Source: Streptomyces sp. NBS 14/10 (GTDB taxonomy: Bacteria > Actinomycetota > Actinomycetes > Streptomycetales > Streptomycetaceae). Taken from it: a stretch of 54,716 nucleotides of DNA. Under the pieces are notes generated by a model that did not search any database, had not been told where the DNA came from, and saw only the letters and a program-made list of their open reading frames with translations. The translations under genes and the position numbers were made by a program. The DNA lies in the NCBI RefSeq assembly GCF_002224125.1, contig NZ_NCSM01000014.1:1-54716 (forward strand). Direction: 5' to 3'. Below, piece after piece: positions 19,817 through 28,945 of this stretch (position 1 is its first letter; each line of letters starts with the position of its first letter).

Positions 19817-20614
19817 TCAGCCGTCGACGGTCGGGCCTGGCTGGCAGGCCGGGCACCAGTACGTGCTGCGCTCCTTGTCGGCGCGGCCCTGCTCCATGCG
19901 TACGGGCGTCCCGCAGCGCAGACAGGGCTTGCCCGCCCGGCCGTAGACCCACAGCCGGCGGTCGGCGCGCGACTCGGCCGTGGTGATGCGCGCCGGCCGG
20001 GCCTTGTTGGCTTCCAGGAGCTTTTTGGCGAGGGCCACCAGGCGCTCCGGGGACGGAACTTGGCCGATAGGCAGCCACGGGGAGACGCGCACCAGGAAAC
20101 ACAGCTCCGACTTGTACACATTGCCGATCCCCGCGAGGTTGCGCTGGTCGAGCAGCGCCTCGCCAAGAGGGCGGGCGGGGTCGGCGAGGAGCCGGCGCAG
20201 GGCCTCGTGCGGGTCCCAGTCGGGGCCGAGGAGATCGGGGCCGAGGTGTCCGACGGCCCGGTCCTCGTCCGTGGTGCGGAGCAGTTCGAGGACGGGGAGA
20301 CGGTAGCCGACGGCCGTGCGCTCGGCGGTGCTGAGGATGGCGCGGACCTGGTGGAGCGGCCCGCCGCGCCACCGCTCGCCGGGGTCGTACAGCTGCCAGG
20401 TGCCGTCCATCCGCAGATGGGAGTGGAGCGTCAGGCCGCCCTCCAGACGGGTGAGCAGATGCTTTCCGCGCGCGGTGACGTCCATCACCTGGCGCCCGGC
20501 GAGGTCGACCGTGGCCAGCCGGGGGACGCGCAGGTCGCAGCCGGTGAGCGGCCGGCCCGCCAGGGCCTGGTCCAGGCGTTTGGCCGTCCGCCAGACGGTG
20601 TCTCCTTCGGGCAT
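19817..20614 (-). CDS. nei: Fpg/Nei-family DNA glycosylase (Nei2 type)
   Basis: The 265-residue product removes oxidised bases and nicks DNA by beta/delta elimination. It starts with MPEGDTVWR: Pro2 is the catalytic nucleophile and Glu3 the acid, so ATG 20614 must be the start (GGAGG five bases upstream) rather than ATG 20626. The helix-two-turn-helix region (RNLAGIGNVYKSE) is present. The C-terminal zinc finger has CLRCG and CPAC. It is beside lhr on the same strand, as nei2 and lhr are in mycobacteria, suggesting a shared role in repair. Confidence 0.92.
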   Translation of the reverse strand: MPEGDTVWRTAKRLDQALAGRPLTGCDLRVPRLATVDLAGRQVMDVTARGKHLLTRLEGGLTLHSHLRMDGTWQLYDPGERWRGGPLHQVRAILSTAERTAVGYRLPVLELLRTTDEDRAVGHLGPDLLGPDWDPHEALRRLLADPARPLGEALLDQRNLAGIGNVYKSELCFLVRVSPWLPIGQVPSPERLVALAKKLLEANKARPARITTAESRADRRLWVYGRAGKPCLRCGTPVRMEQGRADKERSTYWCPACQPGPTVDG

Positions 20615-20829
20615 GGGTGCCTCCATTCTGGCTCGGTTCCCCTCCGGGGCGCCTGAGCCCCTGTCGACGGTCGACCGTGCTCAGCCGCTCGCGCGGCGGT
20701 AGCCGCATATCGATCGCAGCCCTCGCGGCCTGCGCGCGCTCTCCCTTTCACGGTGTACATCAGCGCCTCCGGCGCGGGCGGCGCGCCCCTTCGGGGGATG
20801 CCCCGCCACGCCGGTGTGCGGCCCGCTGG

Positions 20830-23800
20830 TCAGGGGCGCAGGCGCAGACCGCGGGGGGTGGGATGGAAGCCCGCGGCCTCCAGGGCGCGCCCCGTCGGGG
20901 AGGACAGCGCGGCCGCCCCGTTGACCCGCTCCACGGTCACCGTGCCCAGCGAGCCCGCCCGCGCGGCCTGGGCCAGCGCCTCGACCGCCGCGTCGAGCCG
21001 GGTGTCGTCATGCCAGGCGAGCAGCGTCTTGCCGCCTCGCTCCATGTACAGGCTCAGCTCTCCGTCGACGAGGACCACCAGGGAGCCCGCCTTCCGGCCC
21101 GGCCGGTGGGTCGCGTCCGCGGGCGGATCGGGCCAGGGGAGGGCCGCCCCGTACGCGTTGGCGGAGTCGGCCGCGGCGAGGAGCACGGCGCGGCGGGCGG
21201 GGTCGCCGGTGTCACGGGCCGTGCTGACCGCGCGGAGCCGGTCGACCGCTCCGTCCATGGCGAACTGGGCGGCACCGAGCCCTTCGACCACATAGCCGCG
21301 GCGGGCCTGGCCGCTGTCCTCGAAGGCGGACAGCACGCGATAGGCGGCGGAGAACCCGCCCTCGACACCCTCGGCGGCGACCGCGCCGCGGGTCACCACG
21401 CCGTGGCGGTCGAGGAGCGTACGGGCCAGGGCGTGGGCGCGGTGGGTGGGCTCGGGCTCGCGCTCGGGCAGCAGGGACCAGCGGCCCGCCACGGTGGGCG
21501 GTCCGTTCCGGGAGGCGGTGGGGCGGGCGGTGAGGCTTCCGTAGCGGCCTCGGGGGACCGCGCGCCTGGCCCGGTGGGCGGTGGAGCCGGCCGTGCGGCC
21601 AGAGCCCATCAGGGCGCGCAGCGGGGCGAGGGTGTCGCCGGTGAGCCGGCCGGACCAGGCCAGGTCCCAGATGGCCTCGGCGAGCTGGGGGTCCTGGACG
21701 TCGTGCCCGGCGGCCCGGACCTGTTCGGCGATCTGCCGGAAGAACAAGCCGTAGCCCCCGGCCAGCGCGTCCAGCACGGTCTGGTGGAGGGGGCCGATCT
21801 CCAGAGGGTGCGGCGCGTGCAGCAGCAGCGGGGCGGCCTCGGCGAGGTGGAGGGTGACCCAGCCGTCCTTGCCGGGCAGCGCGCCCGCCCCGGCCCATAC
21901 GACCTCGCCGCTCGCGGTGAGCTCGTCCAGCATGGTGGGGGTGTAGTCGCTGACCCGGGAGGGCAGGACCAGCTTCTCCAGGGCGGAGGCGGGCACCGGG
22001 GCGCCCTGCAGCTGCTCGATGGCGCGCACCAGCCCGTCGATCCCGCGCAGGCTGTGGGTGCCCAGGTGCTGCCACCGGGGGAGGAACGCGGCGAGCGCGG
22101 CCGGCGGGACGGGCTCCAGCTCATGGCGCAGCGCGGCCAGCGAGCGGCGGCGCAGCCGGCGCAGCACGGCCGCGTCGCACCACTCCTGGCTGACGCCGGC
22201 CGGGGCGAACTCGCCCTGGACGATGCGGCCGCCCGCCGCGAGGCCGTGCAGCGCCCCGTCGGTGACGGCGGTGCCCAGGCCGAAGCGGGCCGCCGCCTGG
22301 GCGGAGGTGAACGGGCCGTGGGTGCGGGCGAAACGCGCCAGGAGATCCCCGAGCGGATCCTTGACCGGCTCGGTGAACGCCTCGGGGACCCCGACGGGCA
22401 GCGCCGTGCCCAGCGCGTCCCGCAGCCGTCCCGCGTCCTCGACGGCCGCCCAGTGGTCCTGCCCGGCGACCCGGACGCGGATGGCCCGGCGGGCGCCCGA
22501 CAGATCGCGCGCCCACTGGGGATCGGCGCCGCGCTCGGCCAGCTCGGCGTCGGTCAGCGGCCCGAGCAGGCGCAGCAGGTCGGCCACGCCCTCGGCGTCC
22601 TTGACCCGGCGGTCGTCCGTGAGCCACTGCAGCTCGCGCTCCAGCTCGGCCAGGACGTCGGCGTCCAGCAGCTCGCGCAGCTCCGCCTGGCCCAGGAGCT
22701 CGGCCAGCAGCCGGGAGTCGAGGGAGAGCGCGGCGGCCCGGCGCTCGGCCAGCGGGGAGTCGCCCTCGTACAGGAACTGCGCCACATAGCCGAAGAGCAG
22801 CGAGCGGGCGAACGGGGACGGCTCCGGGGTGGTCACCTCCACCAGCCGGACCCGGCGGGACTCGAGGTCGCCCATGAGCTCGGTGAGACCGGGGACGTCG
22901 AACACGTCCTGGAGGCATTCGCGGACGGCCTCGAGAACGATCGGGAACGACCCGAACTCGCTCGCCACCTGGAGCAGCTGCGCGGCCCGCTGGCGCTGCT
23001 GCCACAGCGGGGTGCGCTTGCCGGGGTTGCGGCGGGGCAGCAGCAGGGCGCGGGCGGCACATTCGCGGAACCGGGAGGCGAACAGCGCCGAGCCGCCCAC
23101 CTGGTCGGTGACGATCTGGCCGACCTCGCCCTTGTCGAAGGCGACATCGGCCGCTCCGACGGGGGACTGCTCGAAGTCGTACTCCCGGCCCTGGGCCATC
23201 GGGTCGCCGTCCAGCAGGTCCAGGCCCATCAGGTCCGCGTCCGGCAGCCGCAGCACGATGCCGTCGTCCGCGTGCATCGCCTGCGCGTCCAGCCCGAACC
23301 GCTCGGCCAGCCGCGCGCCGAGCGCCAGCGCCCAGGGGGCGTGGACCTGCGCGCCGAAGGGGGAGTGGATGACGACGCGCCAGTCGCCCAGCTCGTCCCG
23401 GAAGCGCTCCACGACGATCGTGCGGTCGTCCGGCACATGGCCGCAGGCGCGGCGCTGCTCGTCCAGGTACGCCAGGACGTTGTCAGCGGCCCAGGTGTCG
23501 AGCCCGGCGGCCAGCAGCCGCTCCCGGGCCGCCTCGGGGGCCATGCCGCCGATCTCCCGGAGGAAGCCGCCCAGCGCGCGGCCCAGTTCCAGCGGGCGGC
23601 CCAGCTGGTCGCCTTTCCAGAACGGGAGGCGGCCGGGGACGCCGGGGGCGGGGGTGACCACGACCCGGTCGCGGGTGATGTCCTCGATCCGCCACGAGGT
23701 GGTGCCGAGGGTGAACACATCGCCCACCCGCGACTCGTAGACCATCTCCTCGTCGAGCTCGCCGACCCTGCCCCCGCCCTTCTTGGGGTCGGCGCCGGCC

Positions 23801-25446
23801 AGGAAGACCCCGAACAGCCCGCGGTCGGGGATCGTGCCGCCCGAGGTGACGGCCAGCCGCTGCGCCCCCGGGCGGCCGGTGACCGTGCCCGCCACGCGGT
23901 CCCACACCAGACGCGGCCGCAACTCCGCGAAGGCGTCGGACGGATAGCGGCCCGCGAGCATGTCCAGGACCGAGATGTAGGCGGACTCGGGGAGCGCGGC
24001 GAACGGGGCGGCGCGGCGGACCAGGGCCAGCAGCTCGTCCACGTCCCAGGTGTCCACGGCCGTCATGGCGACGAGCTGCTGGGCCAGCACGTCCAGCGGA
24101 TTGGCGGGCACGCGCAGCGACTCGATGGCCCCCTCGCGCATCCGCTCGGTGACCACCGCCGCCTGCACCAGGTCGCCGCGGTACTTGGGGAAGACCACGC
24201 CGGTGGAGACCGCGCCCACTTGGTGGCCGGCGCGGCCCACGCGCTGCAGCCCGGAGGCCACCGAGGGCGGCGACTCGACCTGGACGACGAGGTCGACCGC
24301 GCCCATGTCGATGCCCAGCTCCAGGCTGGAGGTGGCCACCACGGCGGGCAGCCGGCCCGCCTTCAGGTCCTCCTCCACCAGCGCCCGCTGCTCCTTGGAC
24401 ACCGAGCCGTGGTGCGCGCGGGCCAGCAGCGCGGGCGCCCCCTTGGCCGCCCCCGACTCGGCCATCAGCTCGGCCGGTGAGTGGTCCTCGGGAAGGGCCT
24501 CTCCGGTGGCCCGCTCGTACGCGATCTCGTTGAGCCGGTTGCACAGCCGCTCGGCGAGGCGGCGGGAGTTGGCGAAGACGATCGTCGAGCGGTGGGCCTG
24601 CACCAGATCGGCGATCCGCTCCTCCACATGGGGCCAGATCGACGGCTTCTCGCCCGTACTCCCGTCGCTCCCGTCCTGTACGGGGGAGCCGCCCAGCTCG
24701 CCCAGGTCCTCGACCGGGACCACCACCGACAGGTCGAACTCCTTGCCCGAGGGCGGCTGGACGATCTCCACCCTGCGCCGCGGCGACAGAAAGCGCGCCA
24801 CCTCGTCCACCGGCCGCACCGTCGCCGAGAGGCCGATCCGCCGGGCCGGGCGGTTCAGCAGCTCGTCAAGCCGCTCCAGGGAGAGCGCGAGATGCGCGCC
24901 GCGCTTGGTCCCGGCGACGGCGTGCACCTCGTCCAGGATCACTGTCTCCACACCGCGCAGCGCCTCCCGCGCGGAGGAGGTGAGCATCAGGAACAGCGAC
25001 TCGGGGGTAGTGATGAGGATGTCCGGCGGGCGGCTGACCAGGGAGCGTCGCTCGGCAGCCGGGGTGTCGCCGGAGCGGACGCCCACCCGGATCTCCGGCT
25101 CGGGCAGCCCGAGCCGCACGGACTCCTGGCGGATGCCGGTGAGCGGGCTGCGGAGGTTGCGCTCGACGTCCACCGCCAGGGCCTTGAGCGGCGAGATGTA
25201 CAGCACCCGGCAGCGCCGCCGGGCCTCGGCCGGCGGGGGCGTGCTGGCCAGCCGGTCGAGCGCGGCGAGAAACGCGGCCAGGGTCTTACCCGAGCCGGTG
25301 GGGGCCACGACCAGCACGTCCGATCCCGCACCGATCGCCCGCCAGGCGCCCTCCTGCGCGGGCGTGGGCGCGGTGAAGGCACCCGCGAACCAACCGCGGG
25401 TGGCGGGGGAGAAACCGTCGAGTGCTGGGCCTGCCATGTCCTCCAT
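20830..25446 (-). CDS. lhr: Lhr-type large ATP-dependent helicase
   Basis: The 1538-residue superfamily 2 helicase has Walker A VAPTGSGKT near residue 48, the DEVH box (LDEVHAVAGTKRGAHL), motif III SATV, motif VI QRVGRAGHQVG, then the winged-helix and Lhr core domains and the long C-terminal extension typical of bacterial Lhr. Mycobacterial Lhr unwinds RNA:DNA hybrids and is induced by DNA crosslinking. ATG 25446 is used. ATG 25437, with GGAGG only two bases before it, would shorten the protein by three residues. The gene is divergent from an araC-type gene across 70 bases, and 215 non-coding bases separate it from nei. Confidence 0.93.
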   Translation of the reverse strand: MEDMAGPALDGFSPATRGWFAGAFTAPTPAQEGAWRAIGAGSDVLVVAPTGSGKTLAAFLAALDRLASTPPPAEARRRCRVLYISPLKALAVDVERNLRSPLTGIRQESVRLGLPEPEIRVGVRSGDTPAAERRSLVSRPPDILITTPESLFLMLTSSAREALRGVETVILDEVHAVAGTKRGAHLALSLERLDELLNRPARRIGLSATVRPVDEVARFLSPRRRVEIVQPPSGKEFDLSVVVPVEDLGELGGSPVQDGSDGSTGEKPSIWPHVEERIADLVQAHRSTIVFANSRRLAERLCNRLNEIAYERATGEALPEDHSPAELMAESGAAKGAPALLARAHHGSVSKEQRALVEEDLKAGRLPAVVATSSLELGIDMGAVDLVVQVESPPSVASGLQRVGRAGHQVGAVSTGVVFPKYRGDLVQAAVVTERMREGAIESLRVPANPLDVLAQQLVAMTAVDTWDVDELLALVRRAAPFAALPESAYISVLDMLAGRYPSDAFAELRPRLVWDRVAGTVTGRPGAQRLAVTSGGTIPDRGLFGVFLAGADPKKGGGRVGELDEEMVYESRVGDVFTLGTTSWRIEDITRDRVVVTPAPGVPGRLPFWKGDQLGRPLELGRALGGFLREIGGMAPEAARERLLAAGLDTWAADNVLAYLDEQRRACGHVPDDRTIVVERFRDELGDWRVVIHSPFGAQVHAPWALALGARLAERFGLDAQAMHADDGIVLRLPDADLMGLDLLDGDPMAQGREYDFEQSPVGAADVAFDKGEVGQIVTDQVGGSALFASRFRECAARALLLPRRNPGKRTPLWQQRQRAAQLLQVASEFGSFPIVLEAVRECLQDVFDVPGLTELMGDLESRRVRLVEVTTPEPSPFARSLLFGYVAQFLYEGDSPLAERRAAALSLDSRLLAELLGQAELRELLDADVLAELERELQWLTDDRRVKDAEGVADLLRLLGPLTDAELAERGADPQWARDLSGARRAIRVRVAGQDHWAAVEDAGRLRDALGTALPVGVPEAFTEPVKDPLGDLLARFARTHGPFTSAQAAARFGLGTAVTDGALHGLAAGGRIVQGEFAPAGVSQEWCDAAVLRRLRRRSLAALRHELEPVPPAALAAFLPRWQHLGTHSLRGIDGLVRAIEQLQGAPVPASALEKLVLPSRVSDYTPTMLDELTASGEVVWAGAGALPGKDGWVTLHLAEAAPLLLHAPHPLEIGPLHQTVLDALAGGYGLFFRQIAEQVRAAGHDVQDPQLAEAIWDLAWSGRLTGDTLAPLRALMGSGRTAGSTAHRARRAVPRGRYGSLTARPTASRNGPPTVAGRWSLLPEREPEPTHRAHALARTLLDRHGVVTRGAVAAEGVEGGFSAAYRVLSAFEDSGQARRGYVVEGLGAAQFAMDGAVDRLRAVSTARDTGDPARRAVLLAAADSANAYGAALPWPDPPADATHRPGRKAGSLVVLVDGELSLYMERGGKTLLAWHDDTRLDAAVEALAQAARAGSLGTVTVERVNGAAALSSPTGRALEAAGFHPTPRGLRLRP

Positions 25447-25516
25447 CGTGCACCGGGCCACTGACAACGGGCGGACCCGCAGGTCATGGCCCTGGGCGGC
25501 CGCGCACAATGGCTCC

Positions 25517-26407
25517 ATGGACACCAGGCGGGCGGGGGAGCGGACAGGGGAGTGGGCACGGCACTGGCGCTGGACCGCGCTGCCGGGGCTCGACCTGCTG
25601 CGGGCCCGCTATGTGCGCCACACCTTTCCCCTGCACTCGCACGACGGGTATGTGTTCGGGGCGGTCACCCGCGGGGTGGAGGAGGTCGGGCTGCCGAGCG
25701 GCACCGAGCTGGCCGGCCCCGGCACGGTCGTCATGATCAACCCGGAGGTGCCGCACACCGCGCGCGCCGGGGTGCCGGAGGGCTGGGCCTACGCCACGCT
25801 CTATCCGTCCGCGTCGGTGATCGCCGAGATCGCGGCCGAGACCACCACGGTCCGCGGCACGGTCGGGTTCGCCGAGCCCATGGTCGAGGCCCCGCACGTC
25901 GCGCACCTCATCAGCGAGGTGCACCGGGCGGCCGAGGAGGGCGACGCGCTCGCCGCCGACAGCCTGCTGCGCGTCGCCGTCGCCCACCTGCTGCGCCACC
26001 ACGGCGGCCCGCTCCCCGCGCGCACGGCGCGCACCGCGGGAGCGCGAACGGCGGCGCGCGCCCGCGAGCTCCTCGAGGAGCGGATGGCGGATCCGCCGAC
26101 CCTGGAACAACTGGCGGCCGAGCTCGGCACGGGCCCCTTCGCCCTGCTGCGCGCCTTTCGCGCCGCCTACGGCATGCCGCCGCACACCTGGCTCACCGAC
26201 GCCCGGGTGCGCCGGGCCCGCCGTCTCCTGGAGGGCGGTGCCGCGCCCGCCGAGGTGGCCGCGGCCGTCGGCTTCACCGACCAGCCCCATCTGAACCGTC
26301 ACTTCACCCGGATCGTCGGAGTGCCGCCCGGCGCCTACCGGCGCGAGCGCGCCGCCGACCGGCTGAGGAGCGCGGCCGACCGGCTGAGGAGCGCGGCCGG
26401 GCCGTAG
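25517..26407 (+). CDS. AraC-family regulator with N-terminal cupin
   Basis: The 296-residue product has an AraC-type cupin sensor (about 20-100; FPLHSHDGYVFG, then INPEVPHTARAG) and a double helix-turn-helix (about 175-275; LEQLAAELGTGPFALLRAFR, then VAAAVGFTDQPHLNRHFTR). The form is that of regulators placed beside AzlCD/LysE exporters, and azlCD follows on the same strand after 143 bases. The effector is presumably a small hydrophobic or amino acid-like molecule. The C-terminus has a perfect seven-residue repeat DRLRSAA. ATG 25517 has a poor ribosome binding site. Confidence 0.86.
   Translation: MDTRRAGERTGEWARHWRWTALPGLDLLRARYVRHTFPLHSHDGYVFGAVTRGVEEVGLPSGTELAGPGTVVMINPEVPHTARAGVPEGWAYATLYPSASVIAEIAAETTTVRGTVGFAEPMVEAPHVAHLISEVHRAAEEGDALAADSLLRVAVAHLLRHHGGPLPARTARTAGARTAARARELLEERMADPPTLEQLAAELGTGPFALLRAFRAAYGMPPHTWLTDARVRRARRLLEGGAAPAEVAAAVGFTDQPHLNRHFTRIVGVPPGAYRRERAADRLRSAADRLRSAAGP
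26357..26398 (+). repeat. Perfect 21-bp tandem duplication at the araC-type gene 3' end
   Basis: Two identical copies lie at 26357-26377 and 26378-26398 and encode DRLRSAA twice, nine bases before the stop codon. They look like a recent slippage or duplication event. Confidence 0.95.
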
Positions 26408-26460
26408 GCGAAGCGCTCGTCGAAGGACCCGGCGTCGAGGTGGTCGCGGAGGTGAACCGG

Positions 26461-26496
26461 GCGCTCGCCCATGCGTGAGCGCTCGCCTATGAGTGA
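26461..26496. repeat. 18-bp imperfect tandem repeat upstream of azlC
   Basis: Two copies, 26461-26478 and 26479-26496, share the core GCGCTCGCC and end in GTGA. They differ at two positions. They fill the gap between the regulator and azlC and could be paired operator half sites or simple slippage products. Confidence 0.7.
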
Positions 26497-26550
26497 GCGG
26501 TGCAAGAACGTACAAGACCGGGCGCCGTCCGGTCTCCTACTGTGCGGGAT

Positions 26551-27312
26551 GTGCCAGAACAGATCGAGATACGTACCGGCTCCGAGGCCCGCTCCGGGCC
26601 CGGCAGCGGCGCTGAACCCAAGGCGAGCGCGGCCGTGGTCCGCGACGCGCTGGGTGTGGGGGTCGCGGTCGGGCTCTCCGGATTCGCCTTCGGTGTGACG
26701 TCGGCGGGCGCCGGCCTCAGCGTCCTGCAGACCTGTGCGCTCAGCCTCCTCGTCTTCACCGGCGCCTCGCAGTTCGCACTCGTCGGCGCGCTGGCGGCGG
26801 GCGGCAATCCGTTCACCGCCGCCGCGGGCGCGTTCTTCCTGGGGGTGCGTAACTCGTTCTACGGGCTGCGGCTGTCCGGCCTCCTCGGTCTGCCCCGGTC
26901 GGTGCGCCCCCTGGCCGCCCACTGGGTCATCGACGAGACCTCCGCCGTCGCCCTCGCGCAGCCCGACCGGCGCACCGCGCGGCTCGGCTTCACCGTCACC
27001 GGCCTGAGCCTGTACACCCTGTGGAACCTGACCACACTGGTTGGCGCCCTCGGGGCATCCGCGCTCGGCGACACCGCGGCGTGGGGCCTGGACGCCGCGG
27101 GTCCGGCGGTCTTCCTCGCTCTGCTGGCCCCCATGCTCCGCGGCACGGTCGAGCGGGCCGCGGCCGGTCTCGGGGTGCTGCTCGTCCTCGGCTGTCTGCC
27201 GCTGCTGCCCGCCGGTGTGCCGGTCCTGGTGGCGGCGCTCGCCGCGCCCGCAGTCCTCGCCGTACACGGCCTGCGCGCCCGGGGCGCCACCGGGGAGGGC
27301 GGGGTCCGTTGA
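26551..27312 (+). CDS. azlC: AzlC-family branched-chain amino acid exporter subunit
   Basis: The 253-residue membrane protein has the AzlC signature: GLSGFAFGVTSAGAGLS, LLVFTGASQFALVG and FFLGVRNSFYGLRL, followed by several hydrophobic helices. AzlC with AzlD forms an exporter of branched-chain amino acids or analogues. GTG 26551 is used. GTG 26542 and GTG 26500 are also in frame. A TACTGT -10-like element at 26539-26544 would make GTG 26551 nearly leaderless. The stop overlaps the azlD start. Confidence 0.87.
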   Translation: MPEQIEIRTGSEARSGPGSGAEPKASAAVVRDALGVGVAVGLSGFAFGVTSAGAGLSVLQTCALSLLVFTGASQFALVGALAAGGNPFTAAAGAFFLGVRNSFYGLRLSGLLGLPRSVRPLAAHWVIDETSAVALAQPDRRTARLGFTVTGLSLYTLWNLTTLVGALGASALGDTAAWGLDAAGPAVFLALLAPMLRGTVERAAAGLGVLLVLGCLPLLPAGVPVLVAALAAPAVLAVHGLRARGATGEGGVR

Positions 27313-27611
27313 GCACCTGGATCGCCATCGGCGTCACCGCGGCCGGGTGCTACCTGGCCAAACTGCTGGGCCTGTCGGTGCCCGCCGGGGCTCTCGAGCG
27401 CCCCACCGTCCGCCGCCTCGCGGCGCTGCTCCCCGTCGCGCTGCTGGCCGCCCTCACGGCCCAGCAGACCTTCGGCGACGGGCAGCAGCTGGTCCTCGAC
27501 GCGCGGGCCGCCGGGCTCGGCGCGGCGGCGGTCGCCCTGGTGCTGCGCGCTCCCTTTCTGGTGGTGGTCGCCGTCGCCGTGGTCGTCACCGCGGGCGTAC
27601 GGGCCCTTTAG
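27309..27611 (+). CDS. azlD: AzlD-family branched-chain amino acid exporter subunit
   Basis: The 100-residue product has three to four hydrophobic helices and the AzlD form (TAAGCYLAKLLGLSVP, LERPTVRRLAALLPVALLAAL). The start is TTG 27309, which overlaps the azlC stop as TTGA and has GGAGGG nine bases upstream; no ATG or GTG alternative fits the conserved N-terminus. The stop lies inside a 16-base tandem repeat shared with the end of the convergent gene. Confidence 0.85.
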   Translation: MSTWIAIGVTAAGCYLAKLLGLSVPAGALERPTVRRLAALLPVALLAALTAQQTFGDGQQLVLDARAAGLGAAAVALVLRAPFLVVVAVAVVVTAGVRAL

Positions 27612-27647
27612 CCGAGGGGCCCTTTAGCCGAGGGGCCTTCAGCCGAG
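27602..27647. repeat. 16-bp tandem repeat across two convergent gene ends
   Basis: GGCCCTTTAGCCGAGG occurs at 27602-27617 and 27618-27633, with a diverged third copy at 27634-27647. The azlD stop TAG is in the first copy and the stop of the minus-strand gene (27639-27641) is in the third. Confidence 0.9.
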
Positions 27648-28595
27648 CGCGCGGCCGTACGCGCGCAGCGTCAGCAGGGCCTCGATGGTCACGATCGGCC
27701 GCCCTTCCAGGGCCGCCCCGGGCGCCCACGGGCGCCGGCGCAGCGGCCAGCCGCCGTCCTCGCACTGGGAGTCCGCGAGGAAGTCCAGCGACCGCTCCAC
27801 CTCGGCGTCGGTGAACCACGGGCGGGCCGCGGAGTCGGGGGTGCGCGCCACCTCGTATACGAGGACCCGCTCGCCGCCCGGTGCGAACACCCGCTCGCCC
27901 CGGGCGCGGCCCTCCGGCAGCGGGTGGTCCTCGGCGCGCTCGGGGTCCAGTACCACCAGCCCCTGTTTGCGCACCCGCCGGCCGAGCCGTTCCGCCGCCG
28001 CCAGCGCGCGGGGGCGGTCCGGCGCGCTGTCGAGGAAGGCGACGGCCGCCAGCACCTCGTGCGGTCGGGGCGCCGCGCCCTCCTCCAGCGCCGCGACCGC
28101 CGCCCAGCAGAAATCCGTCGCCCGGAACAGCCACGCGTGCCACACGTCGTTGCGGTGCAGCAGCCCCACCACCGGACCGGTCGCGAGCAGATCGCCGACC
28201 GAGCCGTCCGCCACGGGGTTGAAGGAGGCCACGGCGGCGCCGGGCGGCGCGGGGCGGTGCACCGGGAGCGCGCCGTCCGGGGTGGTGATCTCCGTCAGAT
28301 AGCGGCACAGCAGCTCCACGCGCCGTCCACCGCAGCGCCCGATCCCGTCCAGGACGCGCAGCGCGTGCGCGGCGTGCTGCGGGCGGCTGTGCGGGCCGCG
28401 CAGCTCCGGCTCCAGAGCGTGCCCATAGCCCCCGTCATCACCCAGGTACGCGGCCAGCGCGGTCTCGACCGGGTCGGCGCCGCCGCCCAGGAAGTGGTAC
28501 GCGAATCTGCGCTGCTCGAGCACCCGGGCGGTCAGCCACACGAACTGCTCGGCGCGGGCCAGTGGGGAGGAGGGGACTGCTGCGGATCGGTCCAT
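27639..28595 (-). CDS. Conserved alpha/alpha-toroid (prenyltransferase/squalene cyclase-like) protein of unknown function
   Basis: The 318-residue product shows the helix-pair repeats of terpenoid cyclase and prenyltransferase toroids: ETALAAYLGDDGGYGHALEP near the N-terminus and SLDFLADSQCEDGGWPLRRR near the C-terminus, the latter a QW-like DGGW motif. The catalytic DxDD motif of squalene cyclases is not seen, so no enzyme activity is assigned. ATG 28595 begins the conserved part; the frame is open 27 codons further up, without a ribosome binding site. It is divergent from the DUF3046 gene over 79 bases. Confidence 0.75.
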   Translation of the reverse strand: MDRSAAVPSSPLARAEQFVWLTARVLEQRRFAYHFLGGGADPVETALAAYLGDDGGYGHALEPELRGPHSRPQHAAHALRVLDGIGRCGGRRVELLCRYLTEITTPDGALPVHRPAPPGAAVASFNPVADGSVGDLLATGPVVGLLHRNDVWHAWLFRATDFCWAAVAALEEGAAPRPHEVLAAVAFLDSAPDRPRALAAAERLGRRVRKQGLVVLDPERAEDHPLPEGRARGERVFAPGGERVLVYEVARTPDSAARPWFTDAEVERSLDFLADSQCEDGGWPLRRRPWAPGAALEGRPIVTIEALLTLRAYGRALG

Positions 28596-28674
28596 GGGCC
28601 GACCGTAGGCCGGAAAGAGCTGCCGCACGGCGGCTCGCGTCCGACTGCACTCCCAGGAGCGCGATACTGATCGC

Positions 28675-28869
28675 ATGCGGTTGACGGACTTCTGGCAGCG
28701 GATGGCGGACTACTTCGGCGAGGGGTACGCGGACTCCTTCGCGCGCGATCATGTGATGTCCGAGCTCGGCGGCCGGACCGTGCACCAGGCGCTGGAGGCC
28801 GGCTGGGAGACCAAGGACGTCTGGCGCGGGGTGTGCGCCGCCCTGGAGATCCCGGTCGACAGGCGCTGA
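28675..28869 (+). CDS. DUF3046 small protein
   Basis: The 64-residue protein begins MRLTDFWQRMADYFG and ends with DVWRGVCAALEIP, the pattern of DUF3046, a family found almost only in actinobacteria and usually close to recA. It is predicted helical and has no membrane segment. Function is unknown. ATG 28675 has only a weak ribosome binding site (AGGAGC, 12 bases upstream). Confidence 0.88.
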   Translation: MRLTDFWQRMADYFGEGYADSFARDHVMSELGGRTVHQALEAGWETKDVWRGVCAALEIPVDRR

Positions 28870-28945
28870 GTGGCCGCCGGGCCCGTGAGCCCGGAGTTCG
28901 CGGGGTGGCCGGATATCTTTCACCGATGTACGCCACACTTGCTCA

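Noticed and set aside
20615..20829. Regulatory RNA or gene between nei and lhr
   Set aside because: The 215 bases contain only short GC-rich inverted repeats (for example GTCGAC pairs near 20670) and no convincing promoter, terminator or reading frame.
20617..24480. Open frame of 1287 codons antisense to lhr
   Set aside because: High third-position GC leaves long open frames opposite real genes. The product lacks domains and has the Gly/Ala/Arg composition of a mirrored frame, while lhr has full helicase motifs.
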